A stretch of DNA of 64,000 nt from the NCBI GenBank assembly GCA_036971475.1, contig JBAIZL010000005.1, forward strand, positions 176,735,386 to 176,799,385. Direction: 5' to 3'. The notes under the pieces are model-generated. The model ran no database searches. It was not told the origin of the DNA and saw nothing but the letters and a program-made list of their open reading frames with translations. Numbering within the stretch: position 1 is the first letter of the stretch; each line of letters opens with the position of its first letter. Source of the DNA: Prosapia bicincta (lineage: Eukaryota; Arthropoda; Insecta; Hemiptera; Cercopidae). Shown here one piece after another: positions 1 through 12,221 of the stretch. A program made the position numbers and the translations under genes.

Positions 1-197
1 TTATTTACTGTTTACGTATTTGCGTTATTTTCAGTTATTAGGTCTAATACCTAGACATATATTTGCTCTGTAGTTTCAAAGACGATAAGCCATTCCCATA
101 GTTTTTCTGTCCTTCAAGGAATAGAATTTGCACCGTACTGGGGTGAAGAGATTTAATAATGTAAAACAACAGGAATTATAAACGCAGTCAATTGTTT
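1..197. other. AT-rich left edge, no feature seen
   Basis: AT-rich unique-looking sequence leading into the minisatellite. No ORF, RNA gene or repeat could be supported. Confidence 0.5.
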
Positions 198-3100
198 ATT
201 ACTTACTTTTACAAGCAAGACGTCCAACACAGTGTTGCCATAACCTACTTTTACAAGCAAGACGTCCAACGCAGTGTTGCCATAACTTACTTTTACAAGC
301 AAGACGTCCAACACAGTGTTGCCATAACTTACTTTTACAAGCAAGACGTCCAACACAGTGTTGCCATTACTTACTTTTACAAGAAAGATGTCCAACACAG
401 TGTTGCCATAACTAACTTTTACAAGCAATATGTCCAACACAGTGTTGCCATAACTTACTTTTACAAGCAAGATGTCCAACACAGTGTTGCCATTACTTAC
501 TTTTACAAGCAAGATGTCCAACAAAGTGTTGCCATAACTTACTTTTACAAGCAAGATGTCCAACACAGTGTTGCCATAACTTACTTTTACAAGCAAGACG
601 TCCAACACAGTGTTGCCATAACTTACTTTTACAAGCAAGATGTCCAACACAGTGTTGCCATTACTTACTTTTACAAGCAAGACGTCCAACACAGTGTTGC
701 CATTACTTACTTTTACAAGCAAGATGTCCAACACAGTGTTGACATTACTTACTTTTACAAGCAAGACGTCCAAAACCGTGTTGCCATTACTTACTTTTAC
801 AAGCAAGATGTCCAACATAGTGTGCCATTACTTACTTTTACAAGCAAGACGTCCAACACAGTGTTGCAATTACTTACTTTTACAAGCAAGATGTCCAACA
901 CAGTGTTGCCATTACTTACTTTTACAAGCAAGACGTCCAACACAGTGTTGCCATTACTTACTTTTACAAGCAAGATGTCCAACACAGTGTTGACATTACT
1001 TACTTTTACAAGCAAGACGTCCAAAACCGTGTTGCCATTACTTACTTTTACAAGCAAGATGTCCAACATAGTGTGCCATTACTTACTTTTACAAGCAAGA
1101 CGTCCAACACAGTGTTGCCATTACTTACTTTTACAAGCAAGACGTCCAACACAGTGTTGCCATTACTTACTTTTAAAAGCAAGATGTCCAACACAGTGTT
1201 GCCATTACTTACTTTTACAAGCAAGATGTCCAACACTGTGTTGCCATTACTTACTTTTACAAGCAAGATGTCCAACACAGTGTTGCCATTACTTACTTTT
1301 ATAAGCAAGACGTCCAACACAGTGTTGCCAATTTTTACTTTTACAAGCAAGACGTCCAACACATTGTTGCCATTACTTACTTTTATAAGCAAGATGTCCA
1401 ACACAGTGTTTCCATAACTTACTTTTACAAGCAAGACGTCCAACACAGTGTTGCCATTACTTACTTTTACAAGCAAGACGTCCAACACAGTGTTGCCATA
1501 TCTTACATTTACAAGGAAGATGTCCAACACAGTGTTGCCATTACTTACTTTTACAAGCAAGATGTCCAACACAGTGTTGCCATTACTTACTTTTACAAGC
1601 AAGACGTCCAACACAGTGTTGCCAATTTTTACTTTTACAAGCAAGACGTCCAACACATTGTTGCCATTACTTACTTTTACAAGCAAGACGTCCAACACAG
1701 TGATGCCATTACTTACTTTTACAAGCAAGACGTCCAACACAGTGATGCCATTACTTACATTTACAAGCAAGACGTCCAACACAGTGTTGCCATTACTTAC
1801 TTTTACAAGCAAGACGTCCAACACAGTGTTGCCATTACTTACTTTTACAAGCAAGACGTCCAACACAGTGTTGCCATTACTTACTTTTACAAGCAAGACG
1901 TCCAACACAGTGTTGCCATTACTTACTTTTAAAAGCAAGATGTCCAACACAGTGTTGCCATTACTTACTTTTACAAGCAAGATGTCCAACACTGTGTTGC
2001 CATTACTTACTTTTACAAGCAAGATGTCCAACACAGTGTTGCCATTACTTACTTTTATAAGCAAGACGTCCAACACAGTGTTGCCAATTTTTACTTTTAC
2101 AAGCAAGACGTCCAACACATTGTTGCCATTACTTACTTTTATAAGCAAGATGTCCAACACAGTGTTTCCATAACTTACTTTTACAAGCAAGACGTCCAAC
2201 ACAGTGTTGCCATTACTTACTTTTACAAGCAAGATGTCCAACACAGTGTTGACATTACTTACTTTTACAAGCAAGACGTCCAAAACCGTGTTGCCATTAC
2301 TTACTTTTACAAGCAAGATGTCCAACATAGTGTGCCATTACTTACTTTTACAAGCAAGACGTCCAACACAGTGTTGCAATTACTTACTTTTACAAGCAAG
2401 ATGTCCAACACAGTGTTGCCATTACTTACTTTTACAAGCAAGACGTCCAACACTGTGTTGCCATTACTTACTTTTAAAAGCAAGATGTCCAACACAGTGT
2501 TGCCATAACTTACTTTTACAAGCAAAATGTCCTACATAGTGTTGCCATAACTTACTTTTACAAGCAAGATGTCCAACACAGTGTTGCTATAACTTACTTT
2601 TACAAGCAAGATGTCCAACACAGTGTTGCCATTACTTACTTTTACAAGGAAGACGTCCAACACAGTGTTGCCATTACTTACTTTTACAAGCAAGACGTCC
2701 AACACAGTGTTGCCATTACTTACTTTTACAAGCAAGATGTCCAACACAGTGTTGCCATTACTTACTTTTACAAGCAAGACGTCCAACACAGTGTTGCCAT
2801 TACTTACTTAAGTTTACAAGCAAGATGTCCAACACAGTGTTGCCATTACTTACTTTTACAAGCAAGACGTCCAACACAGTGTTGCCATTACTTACTTTTA
2901 CAAGCAAGACGTCCAACACAGTGTTGCCATATCTTACTTTTACAAGGAAGATGTCCAACACAGTGTTGCCATTACTTACTTTTACAAGCAAGATGTCCAA
3001 CACAGTGTTGCCATTACTTACTTTTACAAGCAAGACGTCCAACACAGTGTTGCCAATTTTTACTTTTACAAGCAAGACGTCCAACACATTGTTGCCATTA

Positions 3101-3988
3101 CTTACTTTTACAAGCAAGACGTCCAACACAGTGATGCCATTACTTACTTTTACAAACAAGACGTCCAACACAGTGATGCCATTACTTACATTTACAAGCA
3201 AGACGTCCAACACAGTGTTGCCATTACTTACTTTTACAAGCAAGACGTCCAACACAGTGTTGCCATTACTTACTTTTACAAGCAAGACGTCCAACACAGT
3301 GTTGCCATTACTTACTTTTACAAGCAAGACGTCCAACACAGTGTTGCCATTACTTACTTTTACAAGCAAGACGTCCAACACAGTGTTGCCATTACTTACT
3401 TTTAAAAGCAAGATGTCCAACACAGTGTTGCCATTACTTACTTTTACAAGCAAGATGTCCAACACTGTGTTGCCATTACTTACTTTTACAAGCAAGATGT
3501 CCAACACAGTGTTGCCATTACTTACTTTTATAAGCAAGACGTCCAACACAGTGTTGCCAATTTTTACTTTTACAAGCAAGACGTCCAACACATTGTTGCC
3601 ATTACTTACTTTTACAAGCAAGATGTCCAACACAGTGTTTCCATAACTTACTTTTACAAGCAAGACGTCCAACACAGTGATGCCATTACTTACTTTTACA
3701 AGCAAGACGTCCAACACAGTGTTGCCATTACTTACTTTTACAAGCAAGACGTCCAACACAGTGTTGCCATTACTTACTTTTACAAGCAAGACGTCCAACA
3801 CAGTGTTGCCATTACTTACTTTTACAAGCAAGACGTCCAACACAGTGTTGCCATTACTTACTTTTACAAGCAAGACGTCCAACACAGTGTTGCCATTACT
3901 TACTTTTACAAGCAAGATGTCCAACACAGTGTTGCCATTACTTACTTTTACAAGCAAGATGTCCAACACAGTGTTGCCATTACTTACA
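198..3988. repeat. 42-bp minisatellite, about 90 tandem copies
   Basis: The unit reads ACTTACTTTTACAAGCAAGA followed by CGTCCAACACAGTGTTGCCATT, 42 bp in all, and repeats almost without a break. Start-to-start spacing of the GACGTC/GATGTC motif gives about 90 copies. Exceptions are a 41-bp variant ending CATAGTGTGCC (near 820, 1070 and 2330) and a small insertion near 2,810. Each unit carries the near-palindrome CAACACAGTGTTG and an AatII-like GACGTC or its GATGTC variant. Because 42 is a multiple of 3 and the unit lacks stops in several frames, ORFs of up to about 440 codons run through it on both strands. I treat these as by-products of the repeat and not as genes. Confidence 0.97.
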
Positions 3989-5104
3989 TATAAAGGTATA
4001 TTAGTTTTATACCCATCTCCTCTTCTGTTAGAAATATTTGTATGTTTTTTAGTACATTTACCTGGATTTCCTAACATAACACTATTTTGCTTTGTTGACG
4101 CGTTTCGGAATGTGTCAAACATAAATAGTACTGATCACCCAAATCTTGAGGTCAACCGTATCTACTGCCCATCTACTGTCTATTTATTTGTTTTTGTTTA
4201 TTATATTTTCTATCTTTAACTTTGCTTTATAAATTTCGAAATTTTCTACAATATTCAAACGCCTTTCTTTATTAACATACTGTAAACTTATCATTATATT
4301 CTTCATTTCTTGCGGTGCATGACCTCCTTTAGACCAAATTGTACTATAAATAGAATCTTTTTTCCATATATTTAAAGTATAATAAGTTATTTACGTCTAG
4401 TTTACAATTTTCTTACAGTTTGCCATTTATGTTTCTTTCCAATTACTTCCCATTATACAAACCCCGTTTTTACTGAGCTTAGGGCTTACTATTCTTTCTA
4501 AATCATCCTTTAATTTATTCTTTATTGTGTTGTCAATATGTATTATATATTTCTTGAAAAAAATGTATAATACTTTTTTTCGGCATTTGTAAATTTATCC
4601 TATTTTTGCTTCTTTGTTTCTTTTTCAGGTTTTTAATTTTTTTTCTTTCTTTAATTTTCTTAAATAACTTTCTTATTGCCTCATTTTTGAATAAATTATT
4701 CTCTGCCATTCGAAAAGTAGTGTCCAATTCTTCTTTAAAATCTTTTTTGTTTAATAGTACATCTAATAATCGGTTATAAATGCCTAAAACCCGCTAAGTT
4801 TTGTTCTAATTTGCACTTGGATTTTGCATTATTAGATTATCATTGTAGCCTATGCATTTTTTCTGAAAACTCAAATTCCAAATTTTTTCCTTTGTTGTTT
4901 TATTTTTTTGTCAACGAATTTTAAGCTACATTTATTCTCTCCTGTCATTATAAAATTTAAATTATCATGTATTTTATTTACTTCTTTTAATATACAATCT
5001 CTTTTATTTCTTACTAGGTTGATAACTATTTACATCGAATCATTCTGACATCTGTTACGCAGAGGCAAAACGTTTCTTAGTTACTTTAATATATTACTTT
5101 ATAT
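3989..5104. other. AT-rich stretch, no gene seen
   Basis: T-rich sequence with homopolymer runs. The only ORF of note (minus strand, 4533-4727) is lysine-rich low complexity and is not supported as a gene. Confidence 0.4.
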
Positions 5105-5610
5105 ATGCTGGAGTATTAAGATATTCAGGATTACGTTGTGGCATTAGATTTGTTCGTTATCCTAAGGCAATAAATATCTCAGTTATGGTGTGGCTTTATG
5201 ATATTCAGATAGGTTGTGGTATTTCGTTTGTCAGATATGTTGGAACATTCAGATATTCAGGAATTCGTTGTGGCAATAGGTTTGTTAGTTATCCAAAGGC
5301 ATTAAGACATTATGGTGTTGCATAAAGATAATCAGGTACTTGCGGTATTACGTTTTACAGGTATGCCGTAACATTATAGGATATTCAGGATTACATTATG
5401 GTAAAAAGGCCGTTACTTAGCCTGAGGCAATTAAATTCTCAGTTATGCTGTGGCTTTAAGATATTCATATACGTTGTGGTATTGCGTGTATCAGATATTT
5501 TGGAACATTAAGATATTCAGGATTACGTTGTGGCATTACGTTTGTTAGTTATCTTAAGGCAATAAATTTCTCAATTACGCTGTGACATTAAGGTATTCAG
5601 GATTACGCAA
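5105..5610. repeat. Degenerate 132-bp tandem repeat, about 4 copies
   Basis: The phrase ATATTCAGGATTACG, with variants, recurs at about 5121, 5253, 5381 and 5513, which is a spacing of 128-132 bp. Each unit contains a second ATATTCA copy about 80 bp in, so the unit is itself a two-part repeat. Phrases such as GTTGTGGCATTA and TTAGTTATCC(T)AAGGCA recur in order. Confidence 0.85.
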
Positions 5611-6244
5611 AAAATATCAATTAATTGTGATTAATTAAGGAAGATGTAGGCTATATCATCGCATCGCGTTTGTAGGGTTGCAAACCTATAGGAGACCAAC
5701 TCTCTAAGAGGGTCAAAAGCAGTGAATGCTAGTAACACTCCCTGGTACGTAGAAGGAATGGCATGGAAGACATAGAGGGCGATGGCATGGGTACAATGAT
5801 AGTAACAATAGGGGGAATTTATATCACCGCGAAGCAGTGTAGTGTTTCTTTGTCATATACTAACCACACTTTGTATTGTTAGGATTGCGGTTATCAGGAT
5901 AGGGCAAAGCCAGGCAATTGTGACTCAGACTTAAATGGATTGCTCAATAAATTCAAACTCTGAAATACTGAAAGATGAGATAGTAAATTATGAGTAACAA
6001 AATACCAATAGAAATAAATAATAATTATGTAAATCTTAAATGTAAGATTTATTGATGCTAAAGCTGAGCAATATGTTGCGACAACTTCATTACATTTTAT
6101 AGATACATGACAGCTGGTTATCGTTTTCTAGATATCTCGATATAAAGCGTCATTCAGGAAAATGACCCTACTCCAGAGGAAACAATTAAAATGGGCTCAT
6201 TATTCTGGCCCGGTCCAGCTTCATACAAACAATCTTTTGAATAT
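5611..6244. other. Intergenic, nothing recognised
   Basis: Less AT-rich than its surroundings around 5,640-5,900, but no ORF, RNA gene or known repeat could be supported. Confidence 0.4.
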
Positions 6245-6440
6245 ATCTTGAATTATCAAGATAATAACTTTAAATAATGGTTTATTGTACCTAAAGCAGA
6301 ATTTTTAAATTGTAAGATAATACAGGAAGAATAAGTAAACCCTAAAATGATTGAGTATATGTGAGATGGATTTGAAATATCAAATTGCATCTTTAGTTAA
6401 TAAGTGAAATAAATTAGAATCACTTAAACGGTAGAACCAC
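6245..6440 (+). repeat. Duplication block 1, first copy
   Basis: Diverged similarity to 41,665-41,860 in the same orientation. Shared phrases include AATTATCAAGA(T/A)AATAAC near the start, GAATAA(A)GTAAACC in the middle and CA(C/T)TTAAACGG-like sequence near the end. This is the leftmost of seven blocks that occur in the same order in both halves of the window. Confidence 0.55.
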
Positions 6441-6889
6441 TGCAAAATAATATATATGAAATAAAGACAAATTTAATAATATAAAATTCATTAAACAGTG
6501 AAAACCCCTTCGACAGAACTAGCTAAACCACATAATTATAAAACTAACCTGGATGTTTCTTCAACAGGTTCCATTGCAAGATTAATTCATAGAGCATTGA
6601 GAAAGTTGTAGAAAATGAAATATGTTAAAAGTCTGAATTGAAAAGCATTTTGAATATATATAAATATGTGTGTGTGTTTTTTCATTGCTAAATATCCCTG
6701 AAACTAGCGTACTTTAATTATCTTTATTGATGAAACAAAATCCCCTTAATAAGAAAGGAAAAATTAATAATCTTGTTTTAATGAAAACAAATTATCTTTA
6801 TATGTGACACTGTTGCTCAATACTAAGAAAGAAGAAATATCATGGAGAATGTAAATCGGTTATTCTACCTTCCCACCAGATTAAAATAT

Positions 6890-8645
6890 TGAAAGAGAAA
6901 AACAAATTGTTTGGTGTCTGGCCTTTTAATAAGACTTGATAAGTCAAAATAACTAAAGGAAACATAAACTGTTGTTCCGTCTCGTTTCATCTCCGAACGA
7001 GATATTGTCGCACTAAGGAAGCCATGAGTAACCTATTTATTGTAATATAATTGTGAAAAATAAAAAACGTGATGCCTTGATGCTGTATAAAATTTCTTAT
7101 TTCAATCAGCAATATTTTAAAAGAATAAAGTAAAACACTAGGGTACCGTCTATCAATAAAAAAAGATTTGAAAATAGGGCTGACAACGATTGGTTTATTT
7201 ATTAAGGTGTGAGGCAATTGCTCGTATGGTTATAGTCTGGTACGAAGGGTAGAGAGTGATTACAAATATGGAAATGTCCCAGAGATGATCATTAAAGTAA
7301 TTATAAGCAATATATGGGAGATACAATCGGAAAATTACTATATAGCCTAGCCAGTGTTGTTTATATGAATTTAGAAATCCTCTATATCCAGATCATGATA
7401 ATGTACCTACTCGATACACCCTTATTAGAAAAAGAAGAGGAATGAAAGGTAGGTGAAAATAAAGTTAAAGCAAGGAAGGACAAGTTCCTCATTTACTGGG
7501 AAAACTATGGTATTGCGAAAAAGAAGAGAAAAAAGCGTAGGTGGAACTAGGTTGAAGAATGGAACGGACATGTTTCTAATTTATTGCGATATTTCAAGGT
7601 TAGTGTAGCAAGGGTCGCCTATATGAATTAGCATTCTTCTCTTACTAAATATTTGTAAAAAAAGGGAAAGAAAGTAGGTAAAATTAAATAGAAGAAAAGA
7701 ATGAAATTTATCCCCTTTTACTGGGAAAATATTGGGTCAAGATCCTTGTAAAAGTTGGAGTTCTCTCTTTCTCTATTAGACGTACTCAATAAACCACCCT
7801 TGTAAAAAAATGCAAAAGAAGGGCAAATGAAATTGAGTAAGACAGAGGAGTTGGCATAACGTTACCCTCAATAGCATCGAGTGGAAGGGTTGCTACATTA
7901 AATTACATCAGCAGAATGATAACAGGTGACTCCCGACACCTGAAACCTTCTAGGAGTTAAACAAGTTTCCTCTTATTATCCATCCGAGATTTCCTTTATT
8001 ATATTCAAAACAATAAGTAACGATTAGTAATCTTCCGTTCCGAAAGAGCTTTACCAGGTTCACCAAAAAAAAAGGGTATGACTTTTCCGTCAGGTATTTA
8101 TGATGAAGCAGAATATAAGAATGGTAAAACTAGGACACCAATGGAAAATATTGAGTAAAAACTCAAACTCAACGCAGGAAATTAAAACCATATCTTTTGA
8201 ATCTTAAATCTAATCATATCTCTTAAAACTTAAAATACAAACGATATATATAAGACAGTTCTAAACTTTAATTGGTAAAAAGCCATAAAGTAAAGATTAT
8301 CCTAACTGGATAAACTACATCCTCTCACAAAACTAACAGACAATTATTGCAACGGAAGAGAATTAGAAGTAGATAATACCCTTTCCTGGTCAACACACAA
8401 AGACTTAATACAAAATTAATCGCCTCTCTTCGGGCTATTGTTCAGAGGCTATTGAAGCATATAAATTGGATCATTAATACAAGACACTACACATTAACAA
8501 TGCATTAACACAGCCAATGCCGGAGATCGATATTTGCTCGATTACTTTAATGTGAATTTACCCAAATATTTTGTAATTACTATGTATTAATGCGTCTAAT
8601 AATAATAAATTATTATTTTTTATCGCCATGTACATTCTGTAAATT
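6890..8645 (+). repeat. Duplication block 2, first copy (partner inverted)
   Basis: Matches the reverse complement of 50,590-51,490. The clearest anchor is 6920-6945 (GGCCTTTTAATAAGACTTGA...) against 51,440-51,465 on the other strand, with one mismatch in 26 bp. Further anchors are TTTTACTGGGAAAAT near 7,720, the GCCTCTCTTCGGGCTATTG region near 8,420, and TAATTACTATGTATTAATG near 8,575. Confidence 0.75.
7380..7870. repeat. Degenerate internal repeat within block 2
   Basis: Four imperfect units begin near 7,425, 7,516, 7,656 and 7,803. Each starts with an A-rich run followed by a GTAGGT...AAAT phrase. Two of them retain TTTACTGGGAAAA. Only one such unit was clear in the partner block near 50,880-51,000. 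Confidence 0.6.
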
Positions 8646-8649
8646 ATAA

Positions 8650-9560
8650 GCAAAAACAGAGAAGTACATAAAAGTTAGATTTATAAATCTAATATATCAG
8701 CTTTAACTAATATTCATTTATTTTCGTATAATGTGCATTTAAAGCTATATAATAATTTTATTTATACATGTAAGTATTTTAAACACATTTCCTGTACTTG
8801 TTAAACACTACCAGACGTTTAGTACTTACACAACAAACGTAGTGTTAAAGGTAACCTAGCATGTATGTATTAATAGAAGAGCATGTATGGGGTGTCAGAC
8901 TCAATCAGACTCTGTTAGGCCATTTTATCCCAGAATCAATCATTTAGCATGAAACCGTTAATAGGTAGCCAGTATTGTAAATCAGCTACATCAAGGATGT
9001 TAATTGCAATACATCGTTTAAAGCCAATATACTCTATTTTCATTTGATAATAGCATTCTTTGTATGCACCTAAATTAAGAATATACTGTAAGTAAAATTA
9101 CTTGGAGGATTTACTAATAAATATTTTATTCAATTAATAAATTTGAAACAATATAGGAACAATATTTTAGGTATAGTACAATGTATAAAATATGATTTAC
9201 AATCATAATTTAATATTTTTAAACGACTAATAACTGTATATGTGTTAAATTTTTCTTTAAAACTACTCTAGGAATGTTTACCAATATTGGTATATAGGGG
9301 GTTTTTAATCTCAGGATACCAATGGGTTGAGTCAACATTTTCCGATATATATATTTATTTATTCATTTATTCATTTATTAAAACACAGCATACGCTATTA
9401 TTTCTCCCAAACGGACAAATCATCCATTTGTTATTAAGTTTAATGCGTAGGTATCCATTGCCTGAATTCAACCCCATCTACTCTACCCCTCTATGAGTAA
9501 CATATATGTTGCGTGTAGTCATTATAATGACTTTGTTTCTCGCTTTCTATTGGTCGCAAT
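8650..9560 (+). repeat. Duplication block 3, first copy
   Basis: Diverged but colinear with 52,330-53,520. Shared anchors are ATGTAAGTATTTTAAAC, the ACACAACAAACGTAGTGTTAAAG / ACACAACAACCTTAGTGTTAAAG pair (compared in parts), GTCAATAGGTAGCC-like sequence, TTAAAGCCAATAT, and a final phrase with ATTCAACCCCAT(C/T)TACT and GACTTTGTTT. Confidence 0.8.
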
Positions 9561-9629
9561 ATTTTAAACTTATTTGAATAGTTAAAAGTGTTTAAAAGTT
9601 TTTTCTTTAAGCAATAAATAAAGGATGTC

Positions 9630-9765
9630 TTTGTCGTTAACATGCTGTAAATCCCGTAATCGCTAAAAGAAGCCCAGACATCCGGACGGCTTCTTGAATG
9701 GAGGAAAGTTCGAAATTTCATTAGTGTTTAGTGAATTGCCAAACGAAGTTATAATCATATTTCCT
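9630..9765 (+). repeat. Duplication block 4, first copy
   Basis: The 17-bp phrase GTAAATCCCGTAATCGC at 9647-9663 recurs exactly at 59,722-59,738. It is followed in both places by AGCCC(A/T)AGA(C/T)ATCC, GAATGGA and AAAGTT phrases, so the alignment covers about 110 bp. Confidence 0.85.
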
Positions 9766-10615
9766 GAACATTGCACATCTAATTAGTTTTAGAGTTTTAG
9801 AAAGTTATTAAATGTTTTATAGGACAATACATAATTGTTTTAAATGATATTTTTATAACTTTGTTTTATAATGAAATATAGTTTTCAGTATAAAATATTC
9901 CATATTTAGAAACGATTTACAACAAAGGGAATTTAAAAACGACTTTAAAGAATCACATTATTATCAAAAGCTGGGTGACGCTACAGTAAAATCAATTCAA
10001 ATAGAAATCATACTTTCCTTATAAAAGTTTAAAACGAATATTTTTAATTTAAAAGATTTTCTGAAACAAATAGATTGGAGTGTAATGCTTAAGGGAAAAA
10101 TTGGTTGGAGAAATATCACAGAACAAAAATTATGGTTTACTATTAATATGTACTTACTATTAAAAGCTCTAATTTAAAACTTAATTTTTAAAAACAATGA
10201 AATAATGATAGTAACTAACTGCTTACAGTCAAGTGACTTATGTGAGAAATGGTGGATCTCCCTTACTGTGTATGGAAACAATTAGCTGGAAACGCCAACA
10301 ATTGCTCCCTAGGCTTACCCTTAGTACGCGTACTCGCCGTCTAATCGACTTGGGATAGGAAATAGCTCTCACAAAGGTTTTAGCACTACAATGTATGCAA
10401 CCCAAGACCTTTAGGTTAGTAGTCATGTGCTCTCATACTAGACAACTCAGTCACCAAGTAAAGTTGCATCGTATACGTTTCGGCAACCATGCACGGAAGA
10501 GCGGGTGTATTTAACTCGGTCAACTGTTTTACCTCTCGTAAAAGTAATCATTTTCCAACCTAACTGGATTCTTTGTAGCTATATTATAATGTATTAATCC
10601 TTTATATTAACATTC
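9766..10615. other. Intergenic, less AT-rich near 10,240-10,560
   Basis: The interval around 10,240-10,560 is less AT-rich than its surroundings and has a 62-codon minus-strand ORF (10238-10426) that I do not recognise. No second feature supports coding, so no gene is called. Confidence 0.35.
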
Positions 10616-10619
10616 TAAC

Positions 10620-10885
10620 ATGATGCTTTGTTTAACATATAAAAGTATCTTCAAGTGGGTATAGTGAAGAGAAAATAGGTTTGTATTTTTCCAAAACTTT
10701 CAGGGCGCCACCATCAGTTTTATTACTTTTTACGTGTCTCTAGAGACTTCTTGCATCAGAAAGTATAATTATGTTTCCAGAATAGAATGCGTGGATAAAA
10801 GGAAACATTACAAACAGATATATTTACAGTTTCATATTTATCGATTACAAGATGAATTATAGAATTTTAATGTTTATACGGAGAT
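10620..10885 (+). repeat. Duplication block 5, first copy
   Basis: Colinear with 59,885-60,115. Anchors are AAGTGGGTAT, ATGTTTCCAGAATAGA, ATTACAAACAGAT, TTATTTACAGTT-like sequence and TATTATAGAATTTT-like sequence, in the same order. Confidence 0.8.
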
Positions 10886-11980
10886 TACACTTCAGCTCCT
10901 GGACTGTTCTACAAAAATGCAAATTTAACTTTCATGCTAAATTAAATAGTGAGGAAATCAGTATTGGTTACTTTTTTACGATTGTTTTAAATTTATTATT
11001 ACTTTATATAGATGGGAATGCTAGTGAAAGGCAAATCAGCTGTTTCATTCATCATATTATTCTTATCCTATATAACATCATAAATGTGTTCGCAAAAGGT
11101 CTTCCATTTTGCCGCCAGTTAGGACTAGTACTGAACATGCTGGACCGCCCTCAAATTTACAGGCCTCTATTCCTAAAAATTTAAAAAAATTATTGAATAA
11201 TTAAATATATTTGTAAAATTAACCCTTTGAGAGCCGTTGGTACATGTATCCTAAGATTGAGGTTAACTGGTTGGGTTTTTAATTACCACTAGACCAGCAT
11301 CTATATTGGGCAAGTTACGGCATTAATCTTAACTCTACAATGGCTCAACCACGACCGCGTTGGAGGGGAACTGAGCCAAACGAAAAATCACAGGAGAGTT
11401 TCACCTAATAACATCAGTATAAACGTAAATAGAATTAAGAATTAAATAAAACTGACTTATAATCAATATATTGATAAATAATAATAATAATAATATATAT
11501 GATCATAGATTTTCTTATTAGCATGTCAGTCATCTCCTGTGAAAATAATTATACAAACTCTAAACAAACTTATATATAGTTTTATATATATATATATATA
11601 TAGTTATAGTTTGTACTTAAACTGTTTCTAGAGTTTAGAACGTGTGTATTTATACTAGTTGATGAAGAAGTTATTTAAACACGTAGTAAATTATTAGTGA
11701 TTGCGTTTTGGCGTTTGCTATTATTTATTAATGACTTTGATCGAATTTTGGGGCAATAGATTTAACAAATAATGATCCGCAACAAAATATAAAACCAACA
11801 AAAACTTATTACATTAATCAGCCTCATGTCAGTAAATCTCTATTTCAGTATCAAACAACAGTGTCCAGATACCTATACTCTCTTTACTTGAGTTCCGTAA
11901 GAAGTTTAATACAAAATGTAGCTACAATTATATTTCTATATCTATTTATAATTGTCTTATATTTCACAGTTTTAGAAACG

Positions 11981-11981
<1 letters not shown>
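10886..11981. other. AT-rich intergenic, no gene called
   Basis: Contains the rest of an unrecognised 110-codon plus-strand ORF (10852-11184), a short (TA)n at 11583-11602 and scattered AT-rich sequence. Nothing in the ORF resembles a known domain. Confidence 0.35.

Positions 11982-12032
<51 letters not shown>
11982..12032. repeat. (TA)n microsatellite
   Basis: Uninterrupted TA dinucleotides for about 51 bp. Confidence 0.95.
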
Positions 12033-12035
<3 letters not shown>

Positions 12036-12221
12036 AATATAAAAGATGTAACAGATATAAGATTAAACTTATTTTTAATTTAACGAATAATTTCTCTAAT
12101 ATTTATAATAATATTATCATTAAATGCAACTCCGGTTATGAATACAAACTAGTTCATTAATTCAATATCGGAAACTCAGTATTACCTCATAGATATATTT
12201 TTCCATGATAGTGAAGCGAGC

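Noticed and set aside
198..3988. CRISPR array
   Set aside because: The units abut directly with no unique spacers, and the genome is eukaryotic.
153..4219. Long ORFs on both strands through the 42-bp array
   Set aside because: They follow automatically from a stop-free unit whose length is a multiple of 3. The frames carry no non-repeat domain.
9287..9721. ORFs inside duplication blocks 3 and 4
   Set aside because: Frames are not kept in the partner blocks at 53.3 and 59.7 kb, so there is no sign of coding constraint.
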